Assembly (NCBI RefSeq): GCF_030813355.1
Contig: NZ_JAUSUD010000018.1
Coordinates: 1 to 64,000 of the forward strand
Reading direction: 5' to 3'
Origin: Metabacillus malikii
GTDB taxonomy: Bacteria > Bacillota > Bacilli > Bacillales > Bacillaceae
DNA length: 64,000 nt
The first letter of the stretch is position 1. Each line of letters starts with the position of its first letter. Positions 25,984 to 33,854 of this stretch are shown here, piece after piece. The notes beneath the pieces are model-generated. The model was given only the letters and a program-made list of their open reading frames with translations. It was not told the DNA's origin and searched no databases. The position numbers and the translations under genes are program-made.

Positions 25984-27405
25984 TTACTTATTTTCTTCTA
26001 GTAAATCAAAGATAATATGTGCTTGTTCTGTATTGTCTAGTAATCCTTTAAAACGTGATTTTTCTGGTCCAAATGCATAAACAGGTACTTCCTCACCTGT
26101 ATGCCCACCAGTTGTCCAGCCTGTAACAGAATGATCATTTACAATCGCTTCAATTGCATTGTCAATCTCTGTTCCATTAACAGCAGCTGCTGCATCTTTA
26201 ACAGCTTGAATTTCTTCAGCTGTAATTTGGCTATAGAAGCTTCCATCGATGTATTTCTTCATGATTCCTTCTACATCTGCATTTGCTCCAGCAGCAAATA
26301 TTTCCGCAGAAATATAATCAGGTGTTTTCTTGAATGCCTTTATTGGATCAACATGGAAATTATAGTCCCCGTTTGCCGCTGCCTTCGTGTTTGACCCTAA
26401 CGTTAAACCACCTGTTGCATGGTCCGCAGTTGTGACAACTAATGTTTCCCCATCTTGTTCTGCAAATTCGATTGCTGCTTTAAATGCTCTTTCGAAGTCT
26501 TCCATTTCACTCATTGTACCGACGATATCATTATCATGCTCTGCCCAGTCGATTTGACTGCCCTCAACCATTAAGAAGAAGCCTTCCTCATCCTTGCTTA
26601 GACGCTCAATTGCTGTTTTTGTCATTTCTTCTAATGAAGGGATTGAATCATCGCGGTCGATTAACTTAGGTAAACCGCCATTTGCAAATAGCCCTAATAC
26701 TTGGCCATTATCATCGTTTAACAATTCTTCTTTCGTCGTTACATAGCTATAGCCATCAGCGGCAAACTCTTCCGCTAAATTACGACTATCTTTCTTGCGG
26801 CCCTCTTCAGGGATAAAGTTTTTAGACCCACCACCAAGAATGACATCGATTTTATGGTTTCCATCAATCATCTCGTCAAAATAATCATCTGCAATTGCAT
26901 CCATATTACGACGGCTTTCATCATGGGCCCCATAAGAAGCAGGTGTAGCATGTGTTACTTCAGATGTGGCAACTAACCCAGTCGCTTTTCCATCGCGCTT
27001 CGCTTGCTCTAGGACTGTGTCATAAATTTGCCCATCGTTATCCATTCCGATTGCATTATTGTATGTTTTATAACCAGATGACATCGCTGTTGCCGCAGAT
27101 GCAGAATCAGTGATATTTTGTGCAGGGTCTTCCGGATAAGTCGTTTGCATCCCAACTAAGTATTTATCAAACTCTGTTTTTTCCATTTCCTTTGTAGAAG
27201 GGTTGTCCTTTATATATCTATGTGCTGCAATTGTAGAAGGACCCATACCATCCCCAATTAAAAAGATAATATTTTTCACCTTCGAAGCTGATTCATCTTC
27301 GGCCTTTGCAGAATCTTGATTAAGACTTGCAAAGCTACCAATGACAACTGTTGACAGCACGGCAGCAGTTACTAGTTTTTTTGTCAATGCTCTATTAAAA
27401 ACCAT
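25984..27405 (-). CDS. Secreted alkaline phosphatase (PhoA/PhoB-like)
   Basis: The 473-residue protein is an extracellular zinc/magnesium phosphomonoesterase. It has a signal peptide (MVFNRALTKKLVTAAVLSTV to about residue 35), the metal-binding IFLIGDGMG motif, the nucleophile Ser in TDSASAATAMSSG, and later His/Asp ligands in EHDND, TTADHATGG and GHTGEEVP. The start with AGGAGG 8 nt upstream is used; an upstream in-frame Met would add 15 residues and hide the signal peptide. It is very similar to the preceding gene (27486-29408) and ends at LLEENK where that protein continues into a wall anchor. The two form a tandem duplication in one operon. Confidence 0.95.
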   Translation of the reverse strand: MVFNRALTKKLVTAAVLSTVVIGSFASLNQDSAKAEDESASKVKNIIFLIGDGMGPSTIAAHRYIKDNPSTKEMEKTEFDKYLVGMQTTYPEDPAQNITDSASAATAMSSGYKTYNNAIGMDNDGQIYDTVLEQAKRDGKATGLVATSEVTHATPASYGAHDESRRNMDAIADDYFDEMIDGNHKIDVILGGGSKNFIPEEGRKKDSRNLAEEFAADGYSYVTTKEELLNDDNGQVLGLFANGGLPKLIDRDDSIPSLEEMTKTAIERLSKDEEGFFLMVEGSQIDWAEHDNDIVGTMSEMEDFERAFKAAIEFAEQDGETLVVTTADHATGGLTLGSNTKAAANGDYNFHVDPIKAFKKTPDYISAEIFAAGANADVEGIMKKYIDGSFYSQITAEEIQAVKDAAAAVNGTEIDNAIEAIVNDHSVTGWTTGGHTGEEVPVYAFGPEKSRFKGLLDNTEQAHIIFDLLEENK

Positions 27406-27485
27406 TCGTTTACCTCCTGTTTTGTTATGCAGGAACACCTTTTTAGGCATTCCTCAATTTGTAACATTAGAAACCTTCTATTCTA

Positions 27486-29408
27486 TTACGCTCCCGCTTT
27501 CGCCTTTTTCCTTTGATAGAGGATAAATCCACCACCTGCCGCTAAAATAACAAGTCCTATTATTAACAGGTTATAAACATTTGTTGCTGTTTGCGGTAGG
27601 TTAAAGATGCCCTTGGAATCGTTTGATGGCTTTTGCCCGCCTGAATTATTTGATGGATTTTCTTTCTTATCACCCTGATTATCTGTTCCATCTTTTGGTT
27701 CATCTGTACCATTACCAGGACCTGTTGTGTCATCGCCCGGCTTTTCTGTATTATCGCCTGGCTTCTCTGTAACGTCACCCGGTTTCTCTGTTCCATCTCC
27801 TGGTTCTTCTGTTCCGTCACCCGGCTTCTCTGTTCCATCACCTGGCTCTTCTGTCCCGTCACCTGGTTCTTCTGTTCCGTCACCTGGCTCTTCTGTTCCG
27901 TCACCTGGTTCTTCTGTTCCATGACCCGGCTCTTCTGTTCCGTCACCTGGTTCTTCTGTTCCGTCACCTGGTTCTGCAGTATTTGGCATTTTATTTTCTT
28001 CTAATAGAGCAAATATAATTTTTGCTTGATCCGTATTGTCAATTAATCCTTCAAAACGTTCTTTTTGTGGGCCGAAAGCGTAAACCGGTACGTCTTCTCC
28101 TGTATGTCCGCCCGTTGTCCATCCTGTTACAGAATGCTCATCGACAATCGTTTCAATTGCATTATCAATTTCAGTTGCATTTTTAGCAGCAACAGCATCC
28201 TTTACTGCTTGAATTTCTTCGGCAGAAATTTGTTTATAGAAATTAGAATCAATATATTTCTTCAGGATTGCTTCTACGTCAGCATTTTCTCCTGCAGCGA
28301 AAATTTCAGCAGAGATGTAATCTGGTGTTTTGTTAAACGCTTTAATAGGTCCAACGTGGAAATTGTAATCTCCATTTGGTGATGCTTTTGTGTTTGCTCC
28401 AAGTGATAGACCACCTGTAGCATGGTCTGCAGTTGTGACAACTAATGTTTGTCCATCTGCTTCGGCAAAGTCGATTGCTGCTTTGAAGGCTCTTTCGAAG
28501 TCTTCCATTTCACTCATCGTTGCAACGACGTCGTTATCATGCTCAGCCCAATCAATTTGGCTTCCTTCAACCATTAAGAAGAAGCCTTGGTCATCTTTGC
28601 TTAGCTTATCAATTGCAACTTGAGTCATTTCCTCTAAAGAAGGTATGTTATCAGGACGATCGATCATTTTCGGAAGACCTCCAGTTGCAAATAAGCCTAG
28701 AACCTGTTCATTTTCATCATTTAATAATTCATCTTTCGTTGTGACATAGCTATACCCATCATTTTTGAATTCCTCAACTAAGTTGCGGTCATCAATTTTT
28801 CTGCCGTCTTCAGGGATAAAGTTTTTAGAGCCTCCGCCTAATAGGACATCAATTTTATGCTCACCATTTACTAGCTCGTCGTAATAATCGTCTGCAATCG
28901 CATCCATATTTTTACGACTTTCATCGTGTGCACCATAAGAAGCAGGTGTTGCATGTGTTATTTCAGACGTCGCAACTAATCCTGTTGCTTTCCCGTCTTC
29001 CTTCGCTTGCTCTAAAACGGTTTCATATGGATTTTTATCTGGGTCCATACCGATTGCATTGTTGTACGTTTTAATACCAGATGCCATAGCTGTTGCAGCA
29101 GATGCAGAATCTGTTATGTTTTGTGCAGGATCGTCAGGATATGTCGTTTGCATGCCGACTAAATGTTTGTCAAATTCCGTTAACTCCATTTCTGGTGTTG
29201 ATGGGTCATCTTTCATATAACGATGAGCTGTAATAGGAGAAGGCCCCATACCATCACCAATTAAAAAGATGACGTTTTTTATCTCCGGTGAAGCTTCGGT
29301 ATTCGCTTTAACAGTTTCTTGATTCATGCCTGCGAAACTACCAACTACTAATGTTGATAAAACGCCTAGTGTAATGAGTTTTTTCGATAATCCTCGTTTT
29401 ACTACCAC
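27486..29408 (-). CDS. Cell-wall-anchored alkaline phosphatase with LPXTA sorting signal
   Basis: This 640-residue protein has a signal peptide (MVVKRGLSKKLITLGVLSTL to about residue 35). An alkaline phosphatase domain follows (about 40-480) with IFLIGDGMG, the Ser nucleophile in TDSASAATAMASG, and TTADHATGG and GHTGEDVP metal motifs. A stalk of seven-residue repeats (GDGTEEP/GDGTEKP) spans about 490-580. It ends with the sorting motif LPQTATN, a hydrophobic helix and a basic tail (YQRKKAKAGA). Class-D-type Bacillus sortases such as YhcS use LPDTA/LPDTS-like motifs, so covalent wall attachment is likely. It is the first gene of the operon, behind a Pho box. Confidence 0.94.
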   Translation of the reverse strand: MVVKRGLSKKLITLGVLSTLVVGSFAGMNQETVKANTEASPEIKNVIFLIGDGMGPSPITAHRYMKDDPSTPEMELTEFDKHLVGMQTTYPDDPAQNITDSASAATAMASGIKTYNNAIGMDPDKNPYETVLEQAKEDGKATGLVATSEITHATPASYGAHDESRKNMDAIADDYYDELVNGEHKIDVLLGGGSKNFIPEDGRKIDDRNLVEEFKNDGYSYVTTKDELLNDENEQVLGLFATGGLPKMIDRPDNIPSLEEMTQVAIDKLSKDDQGFFLMVEGSQIDWAEHDNDVVATMSEMEDFERAFKAAIDFAEADGQTLVVTTADHATGGLSLGANTKASPNGDYNFHVGPIKAFNKTPDYISAEIFAAGENADVEAILKKYIDSNFYKQISAEEIQAVKDAVAAKNATEIDNAIETIVDEHSVTGWTTGGHTGEDVPVYAFGPQKERFEGLIDNTDQAKIIFALLEENKMPNTAEPGDGTEEPGDGTEEPGHGTEEPGDGTEEPGDGTEEPGDGTEEPGDGTEKPGDGTEEPGDGTEKPGDVTEKPGDNTEKPGDDTTGPGNGTDEPKDGTDNQGDKKENPSNNSGGQKPSNDSKGIFNLPQTATNVYNLLIIGLVILAAGGGFILYQRKKAKAGA

Positions 29409-29460
29409 TATTTTTCCTCCTTTAGTTTTTTACCATACAAATATAATGGTAGTTTTAAAA

Positions 29461-29510
29461 TGTTAAGGAATCTTTTACGTAATTTGTAGATTATGTAAAG
29501 TTTTTGTAAA
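29461..29510 (-). promoter_or_regulatory. PhoP box array upstream of the alkaline phosphatase operon
   Basis: On the minus strand TTTACA (29505-29510), TTTACA (29494-29499), TACAAA (29483-29488) and TTAACA (29461-29466) all lie in one 11-bp phase. They match the PhoP direct repeat TT(A/T/C)ACA. A possible -10 TATATT lies at 29440-29445. It implies induction by phosphate starvation. Confidence 0.78.
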
Positions 29511-29538
29511 ATCTTTGCAAATGCTGTTGTCGAATAGT

Positions 29539-29580
29539 TAGGAATGACGTATGATTAATTATTAATCGTAACGTTTCCTA
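29539..29580. promoter_or_regulatory. Large dyad upstream of cobW (candidate operator)
   Basis: TAGGAA at 29539 and TTCCTA ending at 29580 bracket the perfect palindrome GATTAATTATTAATC. The two half-sites agree almost along their full 20 bases. The centre TAATTATTA matches the core of the B. subtilis Zur box (TAATNATTA), but the flanking TCG/CGA are shifted. It could bind Zur or another metalloregulator; this is inference. Confidence 0.5.
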
Positions 29581-29606
29581 TTTGTATATAAAGGAGTGAG
29601 GACCAT

Positions 29607-30566
29607 ATGGGTCATACTATTGATGTATATATTATTAGCGGCTTCCTAGGCAGCGGGAAAACGACTGTTTTAAAAAAATTAGTAGAAGCATCTCGTCAAC
29701 AAGGGAAGCAAGTAGGAGTAATTTTGAATGAACTAGGTGATACAAATGTTGAACAACATCTCTTTGCCTTAGAAAAAACGGTAGAATTGTTGAATGGCTG
29801 TATTTGCTGCTCGATGCAAGACGATTTAAAAGAAACCCTCCATCAATTCATAGAGCACCAGGTGGATGTCCTTTTTATAGAAGGTACTGGTGTTGCTAAT
29901 CCTAATGAAATTGTTGAAGCAATTGTTAGTCCGGAAATGATTGACCACTACTCGATTCAATCGATTATAAGCTTAGTAGATGCAAGTCAATACCTCGATT
30001 ATCAAAGTGTTTTTTCAAGTTCTAAAGAAATACGGACATTATTAAAGGAACAAATTACATGTGCATCGTTGATTATTTTGAATAAAGTCGATTTAGTTGC
30101 AGATAGAAAAATGAAGAAAGTGGTCGCTTCTATTGAAAAACAAGCAACTGGTGTTCCAATATTGAACTCGACGTTTGGAAATGTTGAGGTAGAGGAATTG
30201 TTGAAGGCTAGAGTCCAAACTTTAGATGTTAACAGTTCAAAGTGTACATGCGGTTCGGGAGACACTTGTTCACACCATCATCACGCTACATTGAAAGCAG
30301 TCAAATTTACAGAGGTACCGGTGTTTTCTAAGAAGGAATTTGAAAAGTGGCTGAAGCAATTACCTAAAGAGGTGTTACGAGGTAAAGGAATTGTGAAATT
30401 TGATGAAACAGATGCACTCTATTCTTTTCAATATGCATCAGGTCATCTTCAAATAGAAGAAATCAGTTCTTCTCAAGCCCCAATCATCATCCTGATAGGT
30501 GACCGCTTAGAACTTACTAGTTTAAAAGATAAGTATGAAGAGACTTTTTTACATAAGCTCTCGTAG
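29607..30566 (+). CDS. CobW/COG0523 GTPase, putative metal chaperone
   Basis: The 319-residue GTPase has Walker A (GFLGSGKTT), the metal-binding motif GCICC, Walker B-like DVLFIEGTG, the NKVD guanine motif, and a Cys/His-rich patch (KCTCGSGDTCSHHHH) before a C-terminal CobW_C domain. COG0523 proteins insert or deliver metals, often zinc. It is divergent from the zinc-dependent alkaline phosphatases and near the DUF1980/permease pair, which favours a zinc role. The start is preceded by AAGGAGTGAGG. The client protein is unknown. Confidence 0.92.
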   Translation: MGHTIDVYIISGFLGSGKTTVLKKLVEASRQQGKQVGVILNELGDTNVEQHLFALEKTVELLNGCICCSMQDDLKETLHQFIEHQVDVLFIEGTGVANPNEIVEAIVSPEMIDHYSIQSIISLVDASQYLDYQSVFSSSKEIRTLLKEQITCASLIILNKVDLVADRKMKKVVASIEKQATGVPILNSTFGNVEVEELLKARVQTLDVNSSKCTCGSGDTCSHHHHATLKAVKFTEVPVFSKKEFEKWLKQLPKEVLRGKGIVKFDETDALYSFQYASGHLQIEEISSSQAPIIILIGDRLELTSLKDKYEETFLHKLS

Positions 30567-30578
30567 CTCACGTATGGT

Positions 30579-30846
30579 GAGGCTGGGACAAAAGGTTTTA
30601 TATTCAATACAACCTTCGTGCTGTTTTTACAGAGTTGACGTTCTGGTTGATTTCCGCTGCAGTACTCGCTTTCCGCGGGGTGGGTGGTGAGCCTCCTCGG
30701 AGTAAACTCCTGTGGGGTCTCACCTCTCCCACGCATCCCGCAGGAGTCTCGCACTTCCGCTCCAATAACTTTTACAGAATTTGTAACATTGAACCCCTAA
30801 ATACAATATTCGTATTTAACTAGTTTTTTTGTTATGTCTCAGCCTC
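30579..30846. mobile_element. MITE-like interspersed element, 268 bp
   Basis: The ends are 12-bp inverted repeats, GAGGCTGGGACA (30579-30590) and TGTCTCAGCCTC (30835-30846), with one mismatch. The interior carries further complementary G+C-rich arms (TTTCCGCTGCAGTACTCGC, CTCGCACTTCCGCTCC, CCCGCAGGAGTCTC). No open frame of note. I recall similar GGCTGGGACA elements scattered in Bacillaceae genomes. The right end followed by a T-run may also terminate cobW transcription. Confidence 0.8.
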
Positions 30847-30855
30847 TTTTTCTTT

Positions 30856-31416
30856 TTATAGCCCAAAAATCAGCTTGATTCCGAAAGCAAGCAGAATACT
30901 TCCACCTAACGCTTCACTGTAAGAACCTAACCATGATTGGACACGTTTTCCAACTAATAAACCAATCCAAGTCAGCACCATACTGACTAATCCGAAAATT
31001 GCAACAGTTAAGAAGGTTTTTGCCCCATAAATACCTAAACTTAAGCCTACCGAAAAGCTATCAAGGCTGACACTTAGTGCAAACACAATCAAGCCAAAGC
31101 CAACTGGGGTAATTAACGGTTTTTCTTCTTTACTAAATGAAGAAAGAACCATTTGTACACCTAGTAATATGAGCAGTCCCCCACCTAATAAGGTTGCAAT
31201 CGTGCCAAAGGTATCAGATAATACACGACCGATAAACATCCCGACTAATGGCATCCATATATGAAATACACCGATTGTAATCCCGATGTATAAAATTTGT
31301 CTCATTCGAAGCTTAATTAGGCCCATGCCTAAGCCAACGGAGAATGCGTCCATTCCTAACGCCAATGCCATAATAAATAATGTAATGAGTTCACTCATGA
31401 TTGTTTCTAACGTCAT
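30856..31416 (-). CDS. mntP: Manganese efflux pump MntP
   Basis: MntP exports Mn(II). The 186-residue protein has six helices in two repeats, each with a conserved Asp-containing motif: [14 protein letters not shown] in helix 1 and [14 protein letters not shown] in the second half. I start at MTLETIMSE, which has GAGGAGGG at correct spacing and gives the B. subtilis YwlD length; the frame extends 13 codons upstream. In B. subtilis mntP lies between ywlC and ywlE; here accessory genes separate it from both. Confidence 0.94.
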   Translation of the reverse strand: MTLETIMSELITLFIMALALGMDAFSVGLGMGLIKLRMRQILYIGITIGVFHIWMPLVGMFIGRVLSDTFGTIATLLGGGLLILLGVQMVLSSFSKEEKPLITPVGFGLIVFALSVSLDSFSVGLSLGIYGAKTFLTVAIFGLVSMVLTWIGLLVGKRVQSWLGSYSEALGGSILLAFGIKLIFGL

Positions 31417-31428
31417 AATTACCCTCCT

Positions 31429-31460
31429 CGGACACGCATAGTTAACCTTATGCACGTCCG
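31429..31460 (-). promoter_or_regulatory. Hairpin abutting the mntP ribosome binding site
   Basis: CGGACACGCATA (31429-31440) and TATGCACGTCCG (31449-31460) can pair, with G-U pairs, in the minus-strand RNA. The stem ends directly at the AGGAGG of mntP. It could occlude or protect the site, or mark the end of the upstream transcript. It is not a yybP-ykoY manganese riboswitch that I can recognise. Confidence 0.5.
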
Positions 31461-31486
31461 ATTTGGATTAGAACTTATGAAACAGG

Positions 31487-31672
31487 TTAGGGCATGATGA
31501 AAATGCTATATTCATGTTCAACCCCAGGTTGTATCACCATATGTTGCCCGGCTTCAATGGAACTTAAAAGTAAAATAAGTATCAGGATTAAAGATAAGGC
31601 TGTCGTTAAGACTGGATAATTGTTTATCCATGATAAAAATTCACTTAATACATGTTCATTATCCTTTTTCAT
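31487..31672 (-). CDS. Small single-pass membrane protein, unknown
   Basis: The 61-residue protein has one long hydrophobic helix (about residues 19-40, PVLTTALSLILILILLLSSI). A hydrophilic N terminus and a short C-terminal tail flank it. Start support is good: AGGAGG lies 8 nt upstream of the ATG. It precedes mntP on the same strand by about 70 bp and could share its transcript. I do not recognise the family. Confidence 0.6.
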   Translation of the reverse strand: MKKDNEHVLSEFLSWINNYPVLTTALSLILILILLLSSIEAGQHMVIQPGVEHEYSIFIMP

Positions 31673-31901
31673 AGCCGTTTCCTCCTACATTCAGTGTTTT
31701 ATCATCTAGCCACTTACTTTGTTTCTCCTCTAAACCATTAATTTACGCATATACTATTTTTCATTCAACACCTTTTTCCGAAGAAAGACGAGTTTAGAAT
31801 TCAACGATTTCCTATAATATAACTTTTTCATTAGATGTATAAAAATATATTTGTTATTATATACTTAATAATGTCGTAAAAAAATTACGGGAGTGAGATA
31901 C

Positions 31902-33011
31902 TTGTTAAAAAAGTTCACTGTAACAAGTTACAGGGTTTTTGATGAACCAATTACCTTAGACTTTTCAAAAGTAAGGGATTATAAATTTAATGAAGAATGT
32001 ATCAACGATGGACTAATAAGTAAAGCAATTATGTATGGGAAAAATGCTGTTGGTAAGACCAATTTAGGAAATGCTTTGATTGATATAAGATATACTGTCC
32101 TTGCTAACGAAAAGCGTCAAAGTGGTAGTGTCGGATTTTTAAATGCCAATAACAAAAATGGATTTGCCCGGTTTGAGTATACATTTTTAATTAACAATAA
32201 AGAAATAACATATATCTATGAAAAAAAATCTGTTGTTGAACTAAGATATGAAAGTTTAAGTATAGATAATAATCTTCTCTATGACTTTAACTTTGAATCA
32301 CAAAATGGTAATTTAGATAATTTAAAAAAATATAAAGAGCTGCAACATCTTAATTTTGATGAATGGGATAATCAAATTCCTCTTTTAAGGTATATTTTAG
32401 CTAATTCTAAGTTACATGAATTAATGATATTAAAAGACTTAAACAATTATATTCGCGGAATCGCAGTTTTAAGACCTTCAGATAACATCGTTAAGTTCAG
32501 AGGTCCTGAAATTATTGATAAAGGTATCGTACATACCATTATCAATAAGGATTTAGTCGAAGATTTCGAAAGATTTTTAAACGAATGCGGATTAAATATA
32601 AAACTAAAGGTTGATATAACTCCTGATGGAGAAAAAAAGCTTTACTTCGATTATAGTCGTCCAATAGAATTTGTTAAAAATGCATCAAGTGGAACTAAAG
32701 CTTTAACATCGATGTACCTTATAGTGAAAAATTTAAATAAAATCAAATTTTTGTTTATAGATGAATTTGATGCAAACTTTCACTATGAACTTTCTGTGGG
32801 AATGTTGCAAGCATTAAAAAGGCAGAAGGATTGTCAAATTCTTGTTACCACTCACAATACCGATTTAATGAACAACAAATTTATGCGTCCAGATTGTTAT
32901 CTATTAATGCTGAACGACAAGATAACTTCAGTTGCAGATGCGACTTTAAGAGAGTTAAGACAGGGACATAACTTAGAAAAGTTATATCAAAGTGGTGAAT
33001 TTAGCAAATGA
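31902..33011 (+). CDS. AAA ATPase of a putative defence pair (AbiLi/AAA_21-like)
   Basis: The protein of about 369 residues is an ABC/OLD-type ATPase. It has Walker A (GKNAVGKT at about 46-53), a signature-like ASSGTKAL, Walker B (FLFIDEFDA near 283) and the H-loop segment VTTHNTDLMN near 312. Such stand-alone AAA_21 proteins pair with TOPRIM or RloB nucleases in abortive-infection systems. I start at TTG (LLKKFTVTSY): GGGAG lies 8 nt upstream; a GTG three codons earlier overlaps that site. Local G+C is clearly below the neighbours (some 60-base stretches near 20 percent), pointing to transfer. The next gene follows after 13 bp. Confidence 0.82.
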   Translation: MLKKFTVTSYRVFDEPITLDFSKVRDYKFNEECINDGLISKAIMYGKNAVGKTNLGNALIDIRYTVLANEKRQSGSVGFLNANNKNGFARFEYTFLINNKEITYIYEKKSVVELRYESLSIDNNLLYDFNFESQNGNLDNLKKYKELQHLNFDEWDNQIPLLRYILANSKLHELMILKDLNNYIRGIAVLRPSDNIVKFRGPEIIDKGIVHTIINKDLVEDFERFLNECGLNIKLKVDITPDGEKKLYFDYSRPIEFVKNASSGTKALTSMYLIVKNLNKIKFLFIDEFDANFHYELSVGMLQALKRQKDCQILVTTHNTDLMNNKFMRPDCYLLMLNDKITSVADATLRELRQGHNLEKLYQSGEFSK

Positions 33012-33024
33012 GGTGAAAAAATAA

Positions 33025-33780
33025 ATGGAAAGGTCAAAAATATTACTCTTAGTTGAAGGTGAAAAAGTAGAGAAAGATCTATTTGAACACTTTTATAATC
33101 TATATGGTATTAATAATGTAGAAATTGTAGCTTATAAGACACATATCTATGCCTTCTATAATAGATTAAAAAATGATTACGCTGATTCAGATGGTAATAT
33201 AGAATTTGATATTATTGACCTTCCTTTATTCTTAAATGAATATCTGAATTTAGAAGGTGAATCCTTATTGAATGAGGCAGATTTCACAGATATTATTTTA
33301 ATATTTGACTTCGACCCTCATGATCCTCAATTTGACCCTAATAAGCTTGAAATTCTATTAGACAACTTTTCCGATTCTACCGATAGAGGTAAATTGTTTA
33401 TTAATTATCCAATGGTCGAGTCTTTTAAAGACACAGACTCATTAGATAATCCTACTTTTAAAGACTCTACAGTACATATAGATATTCTAAAAGAAAGAAG
33501 TCGGAGGACTTCTCGTTATAAACGTATAGTAGATTCATATTCTTGTATCGGTAGTATAGAGGAAATAACCACTGAAGTAGCTAATTCTTTATTAAAATTA
33601 CATTCTTTTAAACTCGAATATCTCTTACATACTTTTTCCTATACTGATGAAGATACATATAAAATGTTATGTAAAAAGCAATGTCACAAGTTGAATAATG
33701 AAAATTTGATATGGGTTATAAATACCAGCCTACTACATATGCTCGATGAATATGGTTTTATAAACAATCCAGAAGACTAA
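33025..33780 (+). CDS. TOPRIM/RloB-like protein, putative defence nuclease
   Basis: The 251-residue protein begins with a TOPRIM-like motif (ILLLVEGEKVEKD, residues 5-17, with the conserved Glu). It has an acidic DFDPHD cluster near residue 95 and a NYPMVESFK motif like the segment after the acidic site in RloB/AbiLii proteins. Together with the ATPase this resembles AbiL, PARIS or OLD-type two-gene systems, but I cannot assign a named type. The RBS GAGGTG overlaps the end of the ATPase gene. It is A+T-rich like its partner and followed by a bidirectional terminator. Confidence 0.75.
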   Translation: MERSKILLLVEGEKVEKDLFEHFYNLYGINNVEIVAYKTHIYAFYNRLKNDYADSDGNIEFDIIDLPLFLNEYLNLEGESLLNEADFTDIILIFDFDPHDPQFDPNKLEILLDNFSDSTDRGKLFINYPMVESFKDTDSLDNPTFKDSTVHIDILKERSRRTSRYKRIVDSYSCIGSIEEITTEVANSLLKLHSFKLEYLLHTFSYTDEDTYKMLCKKQCHKLNNENLIWVINTSLLHMLDEYGFINNPED

Positions 33781-33816
33781 AGCTAGTCCTATACTAGCCA
33801 CATTGTTTCTTATAAC

Positions 33817-33851
33817 AAAAAAACCGAGGCTTGCACACACCTCGGTTTTTT
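33817..33851. terminator. Bidirectional terminator between the defence pair and tsaC
   Basis: A7CCGAGG (33817-33829) pairs with CCTCGGTTTTTT (33840-33851). Strong A and T runs flank the stem on both sides, so it can stop both convergent transcripts. Confidence 0.9.
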
Positions 33852-33854
33852 CTA

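Noticed and set aside
27563-27967. 134-residue frame rich in EQKNQVT repeats opposite phase to the phosphatase stalk
   Set aside because: It is a shadow of the GDGTEEP-coding repeat in another frame. The same applies to the frame at 40874-41281.
31417-31486. yybP-ykoY manganese riboswitch before mntP
   Set aside because: The leader is too short and lacks the conserved loops; only a simple stem is seen.
31902-33780. Prophage or integrative element around the ATPase/TOPRIM pair
   Set aside because: No integrase, no attachment repeats and only two genes; it looks like a simple cassette insertion.
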